Shown here in pieces: positions 13,291-24,764 of a DNA stretch of 64,000 bases. Made by a program: the position numbers and the translations under genes. The stretch covers positions 7,322,892-7,386,891 of the forward strand of contig LR746265.1 of the NCBI GenBank assembly GCA_902729315.2, read 5' to 3'. The notes beneath the pieces are model-generated. The model searched no databases and had not been told where the DNA came from. It was given only the letters and a program-made list of their open reading frames with translations. This stretch comes from Spirodela intermedia. Lineage: Eukaryota > Streptophyta > Magnoliopsida > Alismatales > Araceae. Position 1 is the stretch's first letter, and every line of letters begins with the position of its first letter.

Positions 13291-15707
13291 GGGAAGAGTC
13301 GGAAAGAAAGCAATCCTTCATATCCCGGGGATTTCACCTGCTGATACTTGGGGGGGACTAATCTTAGACCCCAAGTGTTTAAGATTATTGAGAGAGAAAG
13401 AGAGAGGGCAATAGAACACAAGCAGATTATTATTTAGATATAATCATTTTGAAAAACCCATCGGCCTTGTTAAATTTGACAACAGACTTCGACGCACCGG
13501 GTCCTCAAATGATGGTGCCGCCTGGAATCTATGAAGATTAACGAATATTGAAGTAACTTCGTCGTTTTACTTGGGAAGACGGAAATAGCTGCTCTTCCCT
13601 ATGCTATGAGATGCACGATACTTGACGTGAGCCAAGTTTTCCTCTAGCTAAGAGGTTGAGTCTGTGACCAGGAGGTGCAATGGGATTTTCGGACAGGGGA
13701 GCATAATGGTTATTTTCCCTGCAACATGGGGTTTAAGACGCCTCAAATCAAGGTTACTTTAATCCGGAGGTATTGGCAAGTCGTGGAAATTTCCAAATTA
13801 ATCGAAGATGGGATTTTATATTATGTATGCTGATGTTTTGGAGACAAGAATGAAGACTAAAACGCCTTAAAATAAAACTATGCTACATTCAACGGGTAGG
13901 CTATGACGTTATAGTAGTAATCCCTATTAGTTACCTTGTTGGCTATGAAGGGGACTCTTGTGATGCTGCCAGTTCTAGACCTTAAAGTAAGAATCTTACG
14001 AATATTTATTATTTACCTTGTTGGCTATGACGTGCACTGATTTTACATGAATGATTGCAAATGTTAAGTGAGACACGATCAATTGAAAATCATACATGGC
14101 TATTTCTAGAAGAAATTTATTTTACTATTGTTAGATTTAAGGCCATATTACGATTAAGAAAGGGTTGAATCGATGGTATTTTGACTCCTTGTCAACTATT
14201 GTCATTTTCTTTATCTTATTTTCTGTTCTTAGATACATTTAAATATCTTATGTCTAGGTCTTGAGCCCACTAGGAATTTTATACTAGTTCAGCACCTTTC
14301 TTACTCCACTGTGATTGTAACATCTAGTTCTTAGGTTGTACTAAATCCTTAGTTAAACGAATAAGACACAAATCAAATGAGAAGAAAAATAGAAAAAGAT
14401 CTTTAAGAGGAACAAATCAAAGAGGTCTTGATGAATGCATATTTTTTATTTTCATGTCCTAACTATTTTAGACATTTTTCATATTTTATTAATGATCAAA
14501 ATTACCTTATGGGGAAGAATCTCAATTACTTTAATTGTAAGTTGATACTCACCAGAACATACCATGAATAATGCAATACAACTATGTAAATGATATCATA
14601 TAATCCTTATCATAAAAAAGCTCCTCATGCTAGAATCTTGATGCTATGATAATTATTGATAATTGTGGGCCATTTTTAATAATCAAGGACAAGTGCCCAC
14701 CCCAATTATCAATGTCAACCCATTATTAACAACAACTTAGAAAGGAAGATAGAGGTATGTTTGACACCATACCTGATGGTCTCAATCTTGAATTAATTAT
14801 AAAGATCTATATTATCATAGATTTTAGATGAAATATCAATCTATGCATGCTTAAATATTATTTTAGTAATCTTAAAAGTCCATCTATACGTTTTTTTCCT
14901 TCTAACCGGTAATCACAGATGCAAATATCTGTATTCTTGAATATTAAACTTGTAACTTTATGTATCAGTCTCTATATCCTTACCTGTTTCCAGTAGCCTT
15001 AAAAATAAATCTTTTGATTACTACTTGCTTCTCCAGAAAACTTTATTGTAAATCGTTGTATTCTTTATTACGGTCATGACCTTACAATCTCTCTTATTTA
15101 TTACCAATGCATCCCCCATGCTACGGTTCCCCGCGGTCCGGCCGCATTAGGTTAGGGAGCTGGGCGATAAAAGCTCCTCCGCATCCCAAAGCGCGCTGTC
15201 CTCCTAGGCGAGCAACACTAAGTAATCCAAGCCAACCCACATTACTGACTAACGGTGGATAATCATCTATCAAGCATGCAACATGAATATAGATTGCTGT
15301 CCTTCTACCATCCCATTTGTCCCAGGTGTAAGCTACCATACCCCATCTACTTGAAATCTAGACAGGTGCTGAACAAAGGAGCGTCCACAAGACTGCGGTG
15401 AGAGATGGAGAAAACCCTTGGTGATCACCTGCTGCAGCTGTGGCGGATGTTAGTTTAGGTGACTGCCCTAACTGAGAGTAAGTCAATGGTAGGGTTCGCG
15501 TAAGCGGAACAGTTTATCTTGTGCCGTCGAATGGGATGATCTGGAACACTAGATAAACTGTCGGGTGCATACGCGACACGCAATCTAGTCATTCTCTTTC
15601 TCTCTCTCTCTCTAACTACCTCCCTTCTATCTCAACTACCGTCATAAGAAATGGGCATGACTCATGGGATCAAAAACAGCTGTTCTCGTTGTATCCAGTT
15701 TTTTGTT

Positions 15708-15742
<35 letters not shown>

Positions 15743-16834
15743 CAGTGATAGTCTTCCTGAACAAGGGAAACTAGGGTTCGGATCTCAAGGCCTTGGCTTC
15801 TGTGGAGATTAAGAATCCGTAAGGCCTAACTGCTTGGATTAAATACCCTTTGAGATTCCCCATTTATAGATCCATCCGACGAGGACTTATCCATTCTCTA
15901 TGGGCTGGGGAATAGTCAATGAAGACGTCATCAAGCAAGAGCCCAGCATCCCAACGTACATCTCCGCTGAGCCGTTGGATCAACGTATGACGTCATGTAC
16001 GAACGCGGAATGAAAGTCATATTATAATTTTTACGAAATAAGCAGTCGTGCGCTTACGTGGGAGCCTTGGGATGCGACACGTGTCGTTTATTGCCAATAT
16101 ATCCTGATATTTTTACGAAAAAAGTTCAAAATTTGCTGACTATTTACTCGTGGTGTACTCCCACGAGCTAAACTAAATCAACAATTAGGAGTAACCCAAT
16201 ATTTTGTAAAAAGAAAATCCAACTATTCTAACTTTGAATTAAATTAAATGCTATGTATAGTTGATCTTATCTCTTTCAAAGTGGGATTATTTTATCCACC
16301 TCTCATGCTGACTGCCAGCGTTCCTCCTATAACTCCACTACAAGCGCAACACAAACACGGAATAATCTGTCAACTCAAAATCGGTCAAGTATGAATAAAC
16401 TTGTACAGATATTTGATTATAAGAGTCAATTTATTCCGTCGAGCATTTACTATTCATGGAAACTTAGACGGACATTTAAAGAAGTTTTAGAGGGAGATGG
16501 TTTAACGTAAAATCGACTTTTGCGTCGTCAGCAAAGATTTCAATCTCTGAAGCTGTCGGATAGCGTAACTCCTGGAATCTCACCTCTTGAAATGATCCTT
16601 CAGTTTCATCCACGGAGTTCCTCAACCATGAGTTCTGGCACGCTGTCTCGGAGTTAGCGCGCCGTCATAGGCGGCGAGCCTTTCGTTTTTATCTTCATCT
16701 CAGAACCATACCACTTCTTCTTCTTCTTCTGCTGCTGCTGCTGCTGCTGCTGCTTCTTCTTCTTCCTCTCAACGCAGCTGAGGAGCATCTGAAACTGGTG
16801 ACACTTTCTTCCGATTTCTGGGTTCTCGAGGAGA
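13291..16834. other. Spacer, no gene recognised
   Basis: No supported gene. A GC-richer island at 15120-15560 gives a 72-residue open frame without a recognisable domain. CT and GA tracts occur at 15594-15614 and 15709-15735. A perfect TGACGTCA palindrome (bZIP/CRE-type site) lies at 15988-15995, and a (TTC)n(TGC)n(TTC)n trinucleotide tract at about 16710-16765. None can be tied to a gene. Confidence 0.5.
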
Positions 16835-17365
16835 CGCCGGATACAGCTCGGGCCAACCTAATCCACCTTGTCCCCATCATGGAGACGCGGGCTCCAAAGC
16901 TGTTGTTCTCCGTCACCGGTCGAGGGCATCGTCGATTATTTATTCACCGCCATGATCTGATCTCTAACAAGCACATCAGGAGAACAACACGCAGAAAGCG
17001 ATGTCTCTCCTTCTCCTCATCCCTCTCTTCTTTATTCTTCTGGGGAAATCCTAGTTTTGTTTAAATGTCTCTTCTAAGTCGTGCTGTGGGCTCCGACCAA
17101 TCGATATTCCTGGTCAACTGTCTGCAGATAAGGACTCCTACGGCAGGCGCTGGCAACAGCGGGAAGGGAGAGGGGGAACCCATAGAGAAGAAGACGTTGG
17201 GATGAAGTGTTACTTTCGAGAGCCCTCCGAAGGCGACGTTGAGCCATCCCCCTCGCCTCCAGCGGCTGGGCTCGGTGGCTGCCGGGCCGTTCTGCCGTCA
17301 CGCGCATGCGTGGTTGATTTGGACGCCGCAGCGGCCGCGCGGAAGGGGACATGCAAGGACTCCAA
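16835..17365. repeat. Unknown dispersed repeat, copy 3
   Basis: It has the same ordered landmarks as the copies near 10.25 and 12.69 kb: 'cggatacagctcgggcc' at 16838, 'cagataaggactcctac' near 17125, the 'cctccggcggc/cctccagcggc' block near 17255, and 'gatttggacgccgcagc' near 17315. The copies are too diverged for recent duplication. No ORF is conserved among them. Confidence 0.5.
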
Positions 17366-19090
17366 GATTTGAAATTTTTCCATTTATATAATGAGCTTTG
17401 GCCTTATTTACATGCCCATAACTCGGTCTAGATAATTTCAAACGGATTTCCTGAAATAATCACGATGAATAAAATTTATCATATTTATTTAAGAGAGGAA
17501 GAACCGGAGGAGAGAGAGAGAGAGAGGAGAGAGGGAAATGTAAGAGGGGAGAAGAAAATAATGAAAATATTAAAATACGTAATCTGAAGAAGTGAGAAAA
17601 ACATAGGAAAGGCAAACATACGACCTTTATGTGTGATCTTAATTTTTATTCAAGTATGTTGTGCATGATAGTAATTATATTTTAAAATGTAAAAAATTAT
17701 TGAATAACAGGCGTCTGGGATTAAATGGGCTGGGATTTCGTGGGCAGAACTTGTTGGACCTTGTTGGATTTTGCATCTTGGTATGGGCTCGACCCAAACA
17801 AATGTCATGATCATCGGGCCTTTCCTATTGGGCCGGGGCCATTTAATGGGCCACGAGTTTGTAGGAAAGGGTCCCCTGTAGTTGACCCTTCACTATTTTG
17901 TGTAGAAGTGGAACAACTCTGTAGAGGAGTGGTATATCCTCTTGCCACCTGGCAGCTTCGTGGCCACCCACATGTTAGTCAGCCACCCATCTCTCTCAAG
18001 CGATCTATTAAATTCCTTTATCTGGAAGGCAAGGCTGCGTCAACGCTTTACACTTATATGGCAAGTTTTTGGCGCAATTCTTGAAAATGGGTTATATTAT
18101 CTTGATTTACCCTCATTAGGAGATCAAATAGCTCAAATCTGAATTTTTTGTGCTTTTTTATAGTTTAGAGTTGAATCACTTGATATTTATCCATTTGTTT
18201 TGGGTCACACCACTAAAAAGGTCAATCAAATGCTCTCAATAGCTACCATCAAGATAAATGTGCATACACATGCATTTAAAATGTGCTACAAATTTTCAAT
18301 TCAGGCATAAAATTCTTCATTAGTTTTCCAAGTTTTCATAAGAAAGTTAAAATTGGGTGAAATATTTCTTTTTTGGGGACCTCATTTAAAAGCCAACTCA
18401 TATCCTTTATTTTAAAAAATTAAGAATTATTTTGGATTAAAGTATCTTTTAACACGCTTATCAATCCAACTTTATTTTATGGATCACTTAAATGCAAATA
18501 AAGAAAAAGAATTAGGTTTGGAATAGAGGATCTTGTGAATGATGTTATTTTTGGTCTTGTCTTCAAACCCTCAAAACTCTGATGTCATATGATGTTGTTT
18601 AAGTATCATGCCTATTTGAACTGCCCATTGAATCCCTTTCAACAAAAGAAATATTTTGTAACCTTTAATCATTTATTGAGAACATAATGTTTGTTGAATA
18701 CATAGGGGAAGGCTAGGTCAAACCTTCATGGATATGAATTAAATTCATGTCTTAGATCTATGTGAATTTAAATTTATACCCTTATCATAGAATCAACATT
18801 TTATTATGATTAAGCTATTAAGAGTTGCTATAGTAGAAAAATATGCCAGTTAGTCTATTCTATTACAACCAAAGTACACTCACATGCAAGTAGGTTAATC
18901 TTCCATGTAATTTTTAGCTCAAGTAAGTGATAAAGATTGTTGTCAATAATAGAAGAACGCTTAATGAAAGCAGATAACAAATAATTTCACATTAAAATCC
19001 AGGGGATTACTTCTTGATTGTGCATGGAAAGTTAGCTTCTCGTAGGCTCCAGAAATTTCTTTCACTTATAAAACATGCACAAACTCACAC

Positions 19091-19136
<46 letters not shown>

Positions 19137-20108
19137 GGATTTTAGAAAATGCCCAACTCCATGAGATCCCTGTTATGTAGGTTTTACTATGGTACTGACC
19201 CTTGCTCCAATGATCTCCCTAGATGAAATATGACACCTTTCCACTTCAACCCCCCTTGGTAATGAGAGTTACTTATGTACGGGGCCTCTAGTCAACATCT
19301 AATCTTTGAAAAGGCGACAGTCACATCTATCTAGGTGACATTCTAGGCATTATCCCTCTAGTTTCCATTTCAGGGCTACTCTAGGAAGGAAGGGAGACGT
19401 CCATATGTCAGCCTATCAGAATGAGCCGCATGGAGATCTTATGCAAGTGGGGGAATCATCTTCCATCCATATAAGGAGCTCCTAGTGAGGAGCTCTATCG
19501 AGAGAAAGATCAATGGCCAACTGCCCTCTTCCAAGATTCAGTGGCCAACTGCCCTCTTCCAAGATTCAGATCTTTTTATCAAAATTTATTCATAAATTCG
19601 TTTTTTGACAAGAGACACGATCAAAAGATTAAAGAGATAATATAAAGGAAAGGTGAATAGATAAATATTCCTAAATTTCTACAGTAAATTGAAAATTTTG
19701 GTCAATTGGCACACTCTGGGTTCCTATAATATATCTTCTTAAAAGCACCCAAGTATGGCTTAAAGTGTGAGCCGAGCATATTCTTTTTTTTTTTATTGAT
19801 TATTCACTTTAATGGTGAAGATACCACTTTTGAAGCCCCTGCGACGAGGATCTCTTCTTGACTGTCTACATGGATGCCAGCATCTGAAGGATGCTGACGC
19901 GATGCCAAATTTAAGTTGGGTGTGCATGTGGACTATACGAGCTTGGTGCTGCCGACCGACGAGGGAAGAATCCCCCGCCCTGCCCCATGGCGGGCAGTCG
20001 GTAGCGACTCTTCAAGGGCCCTGGCAGTTTACCCCATGCAAGTAGCCGCCATCGTGGGGGAGCAAAAGTGTCCACGATATTCGCTCTTATCTCGGTCATC
20101 CCGAAAGT

Positions 20109-20148
<40 letters not shown>

Positions 20149-23010
20149 GTCGAGTAATCCCTGGTCAGGTTTGCTCGACAGGCAAAGACCCCCCTCTCGT
20201 CTGCATGGAGCAGCCAACCCCGTAATAAAAAACTCCCTCCCCCTCTCCCCCTCCCCGTGATACGCACACACGGACACAGAGGCGGCAAGTGGGAAGTAAA
20301 GACAAGCGAATGGCATTACAGAGCAGGGGAAAGGATTCTTCGCCCACGCAGGGCAGGTTGACGACGACCAGCGAAATCCCATGTTTCGAGCCAAGCACAG
20401 AGCAACAGAAAGAGAGCTAGAGAGGGAGAGAGAGAAGGCGACGGCGGCGGTAGCTTCTGCCGAGTGGGAACCCTCCAAGAGTGACGGGACGATGTTTTAA
20501 ATTTCAAAAGCCTTGGAGGTAGGAGGCGCCAAGAGGATCCCTGCCTGCATCTGCCCCACCGGAGAGCTCGAAGATGACGGGGGGGACCGGAAGGACAGAA
20601 CACCCCCGTCCTTAGTTTCTGGGCCGGACGCTCCCCAACAGAGGCCGGGGGGGGGACAGGGATGGGCTCCGGAATTATTTCTTTACTAAGTTACGATGAA
20701 TAAATATATATAAAAAAATGGCATCTTCAAGAAATACCATCTTGACCCCTAGAAACTGGTAGAATTGGGAATGGGGAGGATTTGAGGATGCCCTCTTGTT
20801 TCTCTATTTTTTCTTCGGAGTCTTTTCCAATATTCAATAAAACAGTGAGTTTTTCTTAATTCCATTAACTTTTAGAGATCAAAATCGAACATTCCCCTTA
20901 AAATAGTATTTTTTTTAGAACTTTAAGAGAGCGCCCCCCAGAAATAAATATTATTTTAATAAGCATTTTATAAAATTTCTCCATGGGAAGCCGCCACATT
21001 TCGCCGTCCCATAAAAACTTGGTGTCATGGCGAGATATGAATTAAGATAATTTTTCGTAAAATGTACGTCAACCGGGTCGGAAAAGACAGGTTGCAGTGT
21101 TGAGGTCCCTACTGGAAATAATCATGGCGGCGCAGGATTTCTGGTTCTGCTGCGTATACGAGATGCCTGGAGAAGGACAGAGAGAGAGAGAGAGAGAGAG
21201 AGAGCTGTGGTTACGCTCATGAACCTCGCTAGAGTGGATCCAACATCTTTCTGTGAAAAAATGACGGATTCAGGCAGTGTGGCACAGGCCTCATCATCAC
21301 CCTTCCTACGGGGTTGACCCTAAGAACATGTTGACCAAGAGGATCCCCAATACGCTCCATATATTTTTCTTCTGCCGTAAAATACTTATTTTTCCTAGAT
21401 CAGATTAATAAATTAGAAAATGTCTTATTTTAGAACATGAAGACCTTTCTCTCCTGGTTAGTTTCTTCATTAACTAGAAAACAGCATTATTATTATTATT
21501 ATGATATTCTTCACCAAAAATAATCACTCCAATGAATTTCTTGAATAGATGTTAGAAAATAAATTCCACGATTTTTCCCCCATATTTTTTTGGGTTATTA
21601 TTTGATTTTATGTGAATTGCATCTTAGATTAATGTGATGAAAATCATTATGAACTTACTAGAGGAATAGTTCACAAAGCAAATTCTGAAATCACTCGATT
21701 TTACTTAATTTGGGAAATTTACGCAATTGCATACGTGTAAGTGTCAAAATGAGGAAAGGAAGTTCCAAGTATAGAACAATGTTTCTGAGGCCATGTTTGA
21801 CCTCCGAAATTCTAACTCGGATGCCTAGAAAGCATTTTCCCTCTCCTCTCTGTTTCTCTCTCTTGAGTAGGTGGGCATACGATTAGTAGGCTTGACACCG
21901 AGGAATGGCAAGAGGCAAGTTATAGGACTGAATGACGCCCATCATGGAGCGCACTTTATATGCAGTTGTTCCCTTTGATTTGGATTCCTTGGAATCTACG
22001 AAATCAGGTCCGTGGGCAAGCACCATACTCTGTTTTGGAGTTTCTTTTGACAGGATTGACGCGCGGCCAAACGCGTGTAATGTCACCTGATTCCTCGAGC
22101 GTGAGGATCGCCATGAAGGTGGAGAGAGAAAGGGGACGGCTCTCTCTCTCTCTCTCTCTCTCATTAGTTTCGCCTGAAGAGAGATTCACTCCTCTCACTA
22201 AATCCCCCCACCGAGTCACCTGGCAGACACTGCTGAGTGAGGCTAGTCCGACTAGGACCGTCTAATCAGCGAGCCATTCTGAGCTTTCCAGGCTCTCGTC
22301 TTGCTCTGCCCGTCGACTAGACAGCACTCCGAATCGTGTCTGCCGTCCCGTCAAACTATGGCCAACGGCCGAACCTCTCTCTCTCCTCTCTCCTCCTCTC
22401 TTTCTATCTCTACGACAGAAATGAATGAGAGAGAGAAGTACGCTATATCTTTCGCAATGATAACCGTGAAAAGCTGCCGGGTTTGATTGGAAAGCTCCCC
22501 TGTCGGTCTGTCTGTCTGTCTATCCGCCTCTCTCCCTCTATTAGCTAGCTTGCGATCTACGAGAAGCTGGCGGAAAACCGGGTTATACGCCATGAAACGG
22601 AAACGTACTTAATTAGGAATGCGGATCGAAGCCTATAGATGAGAGGTGTAGACTGTGCACTATACAAGGTAAAGAGCACGAGTTTCCCAAAGCTGCAGTC
22701 CTCTCTCTCCTCTCCCTGGTCGCCTTCCTCAAACTCATCAAAAGGTTAACCCTAATCCTCCATCTCTGTTAGCCATAGTTAGAAGACAAAGCCCGGACGA
22801 CCCGTGGACCCCTGCCGTAAGGTACACCTGACCTGATGACCGTGTCATGTCTCTCTCTCTCTCACTCTAAGTTAATCTCCCGATGGCAATCTACCCATCT
22901 TCCAATCCTCTCGGTTCAGTTCTTGGAGTGACTCACAGGCTGCCGTTAAATAATGAGAAATAACCCCCACTAGCCCATCTTCGTCTGGTCACCTCCCTTT
23001 CGCACTTCAC
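17366..23010. other. Long spacer, no gene recognised
   Basis: No gene is supported. Simple repeats include (GA)n at 17510-17530 and 19094-19134, (CT)n at 20112-20145, (GA)n at 21179-21204 and (CT)n at 22140-22162. A 28-bp unit is tandemly duplicated at 19514-19569. GC-rich patches at 19830-20650 and 22000-22600 give open frames on several strands at once, all overlapping simple repeats and lacking any domain. Confidence 0.5.
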
Positions 23011-23018
23011 CTATAAGT
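23011..23018 (+). promoter_or_regulatory. TATA-like box of the OVATE gene
   Basis: The motif ctataagt lies about 175 bp before the preferred start codon. A (TCTA)n microsatellite at about 23067-23094 falls between it and the gene, probably in the leader. Confidence 0.35.
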
Positions 23019-23126
23019 GGGACATCACCTTCTCGTCTGTCTGACAATCCTCACTCCCTCTCTCTATTGATCTATCTATCTATCTATCTATCTATTAACG
23101 TACCTACTTCCTGTGTATTTATATTC

Positions 23127-23144
23127 ATGTATGAAGGCGTGTAA
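23127..23144 (+). other. Short upstream ORF in the OVATE gene leader
   Basis: The first ATG downstream of the TATA-like box opens a five-codon frame (MYEGV, then stop). It overlaps, out of frame, a second ATG at 23131 that is in frame with the OVATE protein. If transcription starts near 23040, ribosomes would meet this mini-ORF first, which could lower translation. Inferred from position only. Confidence 0.4.
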
Positions 23145-23187
23145 TGAAAAGAAAGCGGGAGCGAGGTGTGCGCAAGAAGAGGAAGCC

Positions 23188-23898
23188 ATGGGGGGGCCGA
23201 AGAAGGTGAGATCCTCCATGAAAGCCGTCCACGAGGCCCTGAGCAACTTCAGGACGGCGGTCGGAGCGCCGCTCTGCCTCCAGCCCGCCAAGACCCACTC
23301 CTTCCGGGACCTCCTCACCAGCTTCAACTCCGTCTACTACGCCTCCTCCTCCGCCACCTCCTCCTCTCCCTCGGACCCCTGCACCGTCAGCGCCAACACG
23401 GCCAGCACCAGCACTTCCGGCAGCCTTTTCTCCTCCTCCTCATCCTCCTCCTCCTCCTACTCCATGGAGAGTTTCTCGAGAGGCGCCATTAACCCGGAGC
23501 GCTTCTTCTTCAACCCTTGTATCTCCAAGTCCATAACCGGGGAGCCTTCCCTCGAGGAGGGTCTGATAGAGGAAGCGGCGGCGGCGGCGGTGGACTCAGC
23601 CCTGTGCAGGCGGAGCATCCCCATGGCTATGGCATCGATGGACCCTTACAGGGACTTCAGGACTTCCATGGACGAGATGGTGGAGGCTCATGACTTGAAG
23701 GACTGGTCCGCTCTCCAGGAGCTGTTGCAATGCTACCTTCGGCTCAACCAGAAGAGCACCCACAGTTTCATATTCGAAGCCTTCGTGGACCTCATCGTCC
23801 ATCTAGCCTCCCAGGGCAAAATACAGAGGTCGTCCTGCTCCGTCGCACCGCCGCTGGCTCCGCTGCACCCCACCCCATGTTTTGGCCACTGCCCTTGA
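23188..23898 (+). CDS. OVATE family protein (transcriptional repressor)
   Basis: An intronless frame of 236 residues from the ATG at 23188, which has a strong context (gccATGG). An in-frame ATG at 23131 would add 19 residues but has a poor context and overlaps an upstream mini-ORF. The C-terminal half holds the OVATE domain at about residues 152-206, from DPYRDFRTSM through LQCYLRLNQ to FVDLIVHL. This is the hallmark of plant OFP proteins, which repress transcription in the nucleus and bind TALE homeodomain proteins to control organ shape. Before it lies a Ser-rich low-complexity stretch (about 70-100) and a short Ala run (about 130-136). A tail of about 30 residues follows the domain. Size and single-exon structure fit the family. 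The member within the family (OFP13/15/18-like) is not settled. Confidence 0.9.
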   Translation: MGGPKKVRSSMKAVHEALSNFRTAVGAPLCLQPAKTHSFRDLLTSFNSVYYASSSATSSSPSDPCTVSANTASTSTSGSLFSSSSSSSSSYSMESFSRGAINPERFFFNPCISKSITGEPSLEEGLIEEAAAAAVDSALCRRSIPMAMASMDPYRDFRTSMDEMVEAHDLKDWSALQELLQCYLRLNQKSTHSFIFEAFVDLIVHLASQGKIQRSSCSVAPPLAPLHPTPCFGHCP

Positions 23899-24726
23899 GA
23901 GCAGCACCACTGCCCAACTGGTCTCCTTCGTCTTCTTCTTCGTCAAAACTTCGGCAGGAAGCCCTAATTTCCCCCGCCGAGACCGGGAGATCTGGGGAAA
24001 TGTAAGGATATCGGTTTGTTCACTCCAAGTTGATCTGACGCCGGCAAGCCATCGTCCTCGCTACCAGCTATGTTCCCCGTCTCAACCCGGAGTTTTTCTC
24101 CTTCAAGGACGGAAAAGAGAGAACTTTCCGTTCATTTCGCCGTGCGGCGGCGGCGGCGGCGGTAGAGAGAGACTGCAAGGGTGGTCTGGCGGCGCCGCTA
24201 GCGTCGCAACACCTCCGATGGCCTGTGCGTGTTTCCATCCTTCTTCTCCGGCCGTACTTTACGAGACTGTTTAGCACAGTCGGACCCTTGTTGGGCCAGA
24301 ACCGGGTGACCTGCAATCATCTGGGTGGGGAGGAAGACGACGATCGCGTCACGGGCTACTGACAGGGAGCCCTACCACGTTGTTGTGACGGATCGAGCTG
24401 TTCATCAGTAATCATTTAGAATGGAAAATAATTTGGGCAAATATACGCATTTTTATGAGTAGGATTATCTAGTTTTAGCTGCAGCAAACATGCGGATATC
24501 TTGACGAGTCACATGACTGTTCATATTGAACTTCTAACTCAAAAACTATCATGTTCATTTTTGGTATTTCAGTCCATTTAATTATTTGCAAAAAATATTT
24601 GTCATGCAAAGAGACTCTGGTACCTCAATGAAAATATTATCTCTTTGTCGGCTTCCTCTACCAGCTAGAGGTGTGGTATAAATGTGGCTCCCTTGTTTCT
24701 GTGGATGGTAATGGGGCGACGGCCCT

Positions 24727-24764
<38 letters not shown>

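Noticed and set aside
15988-15995. TGACGTCA palindrome as a regulatory site
   Set aside because: A perfect bZIP-type site, but no gene lies within several kilobases, so a function cannot be supported.
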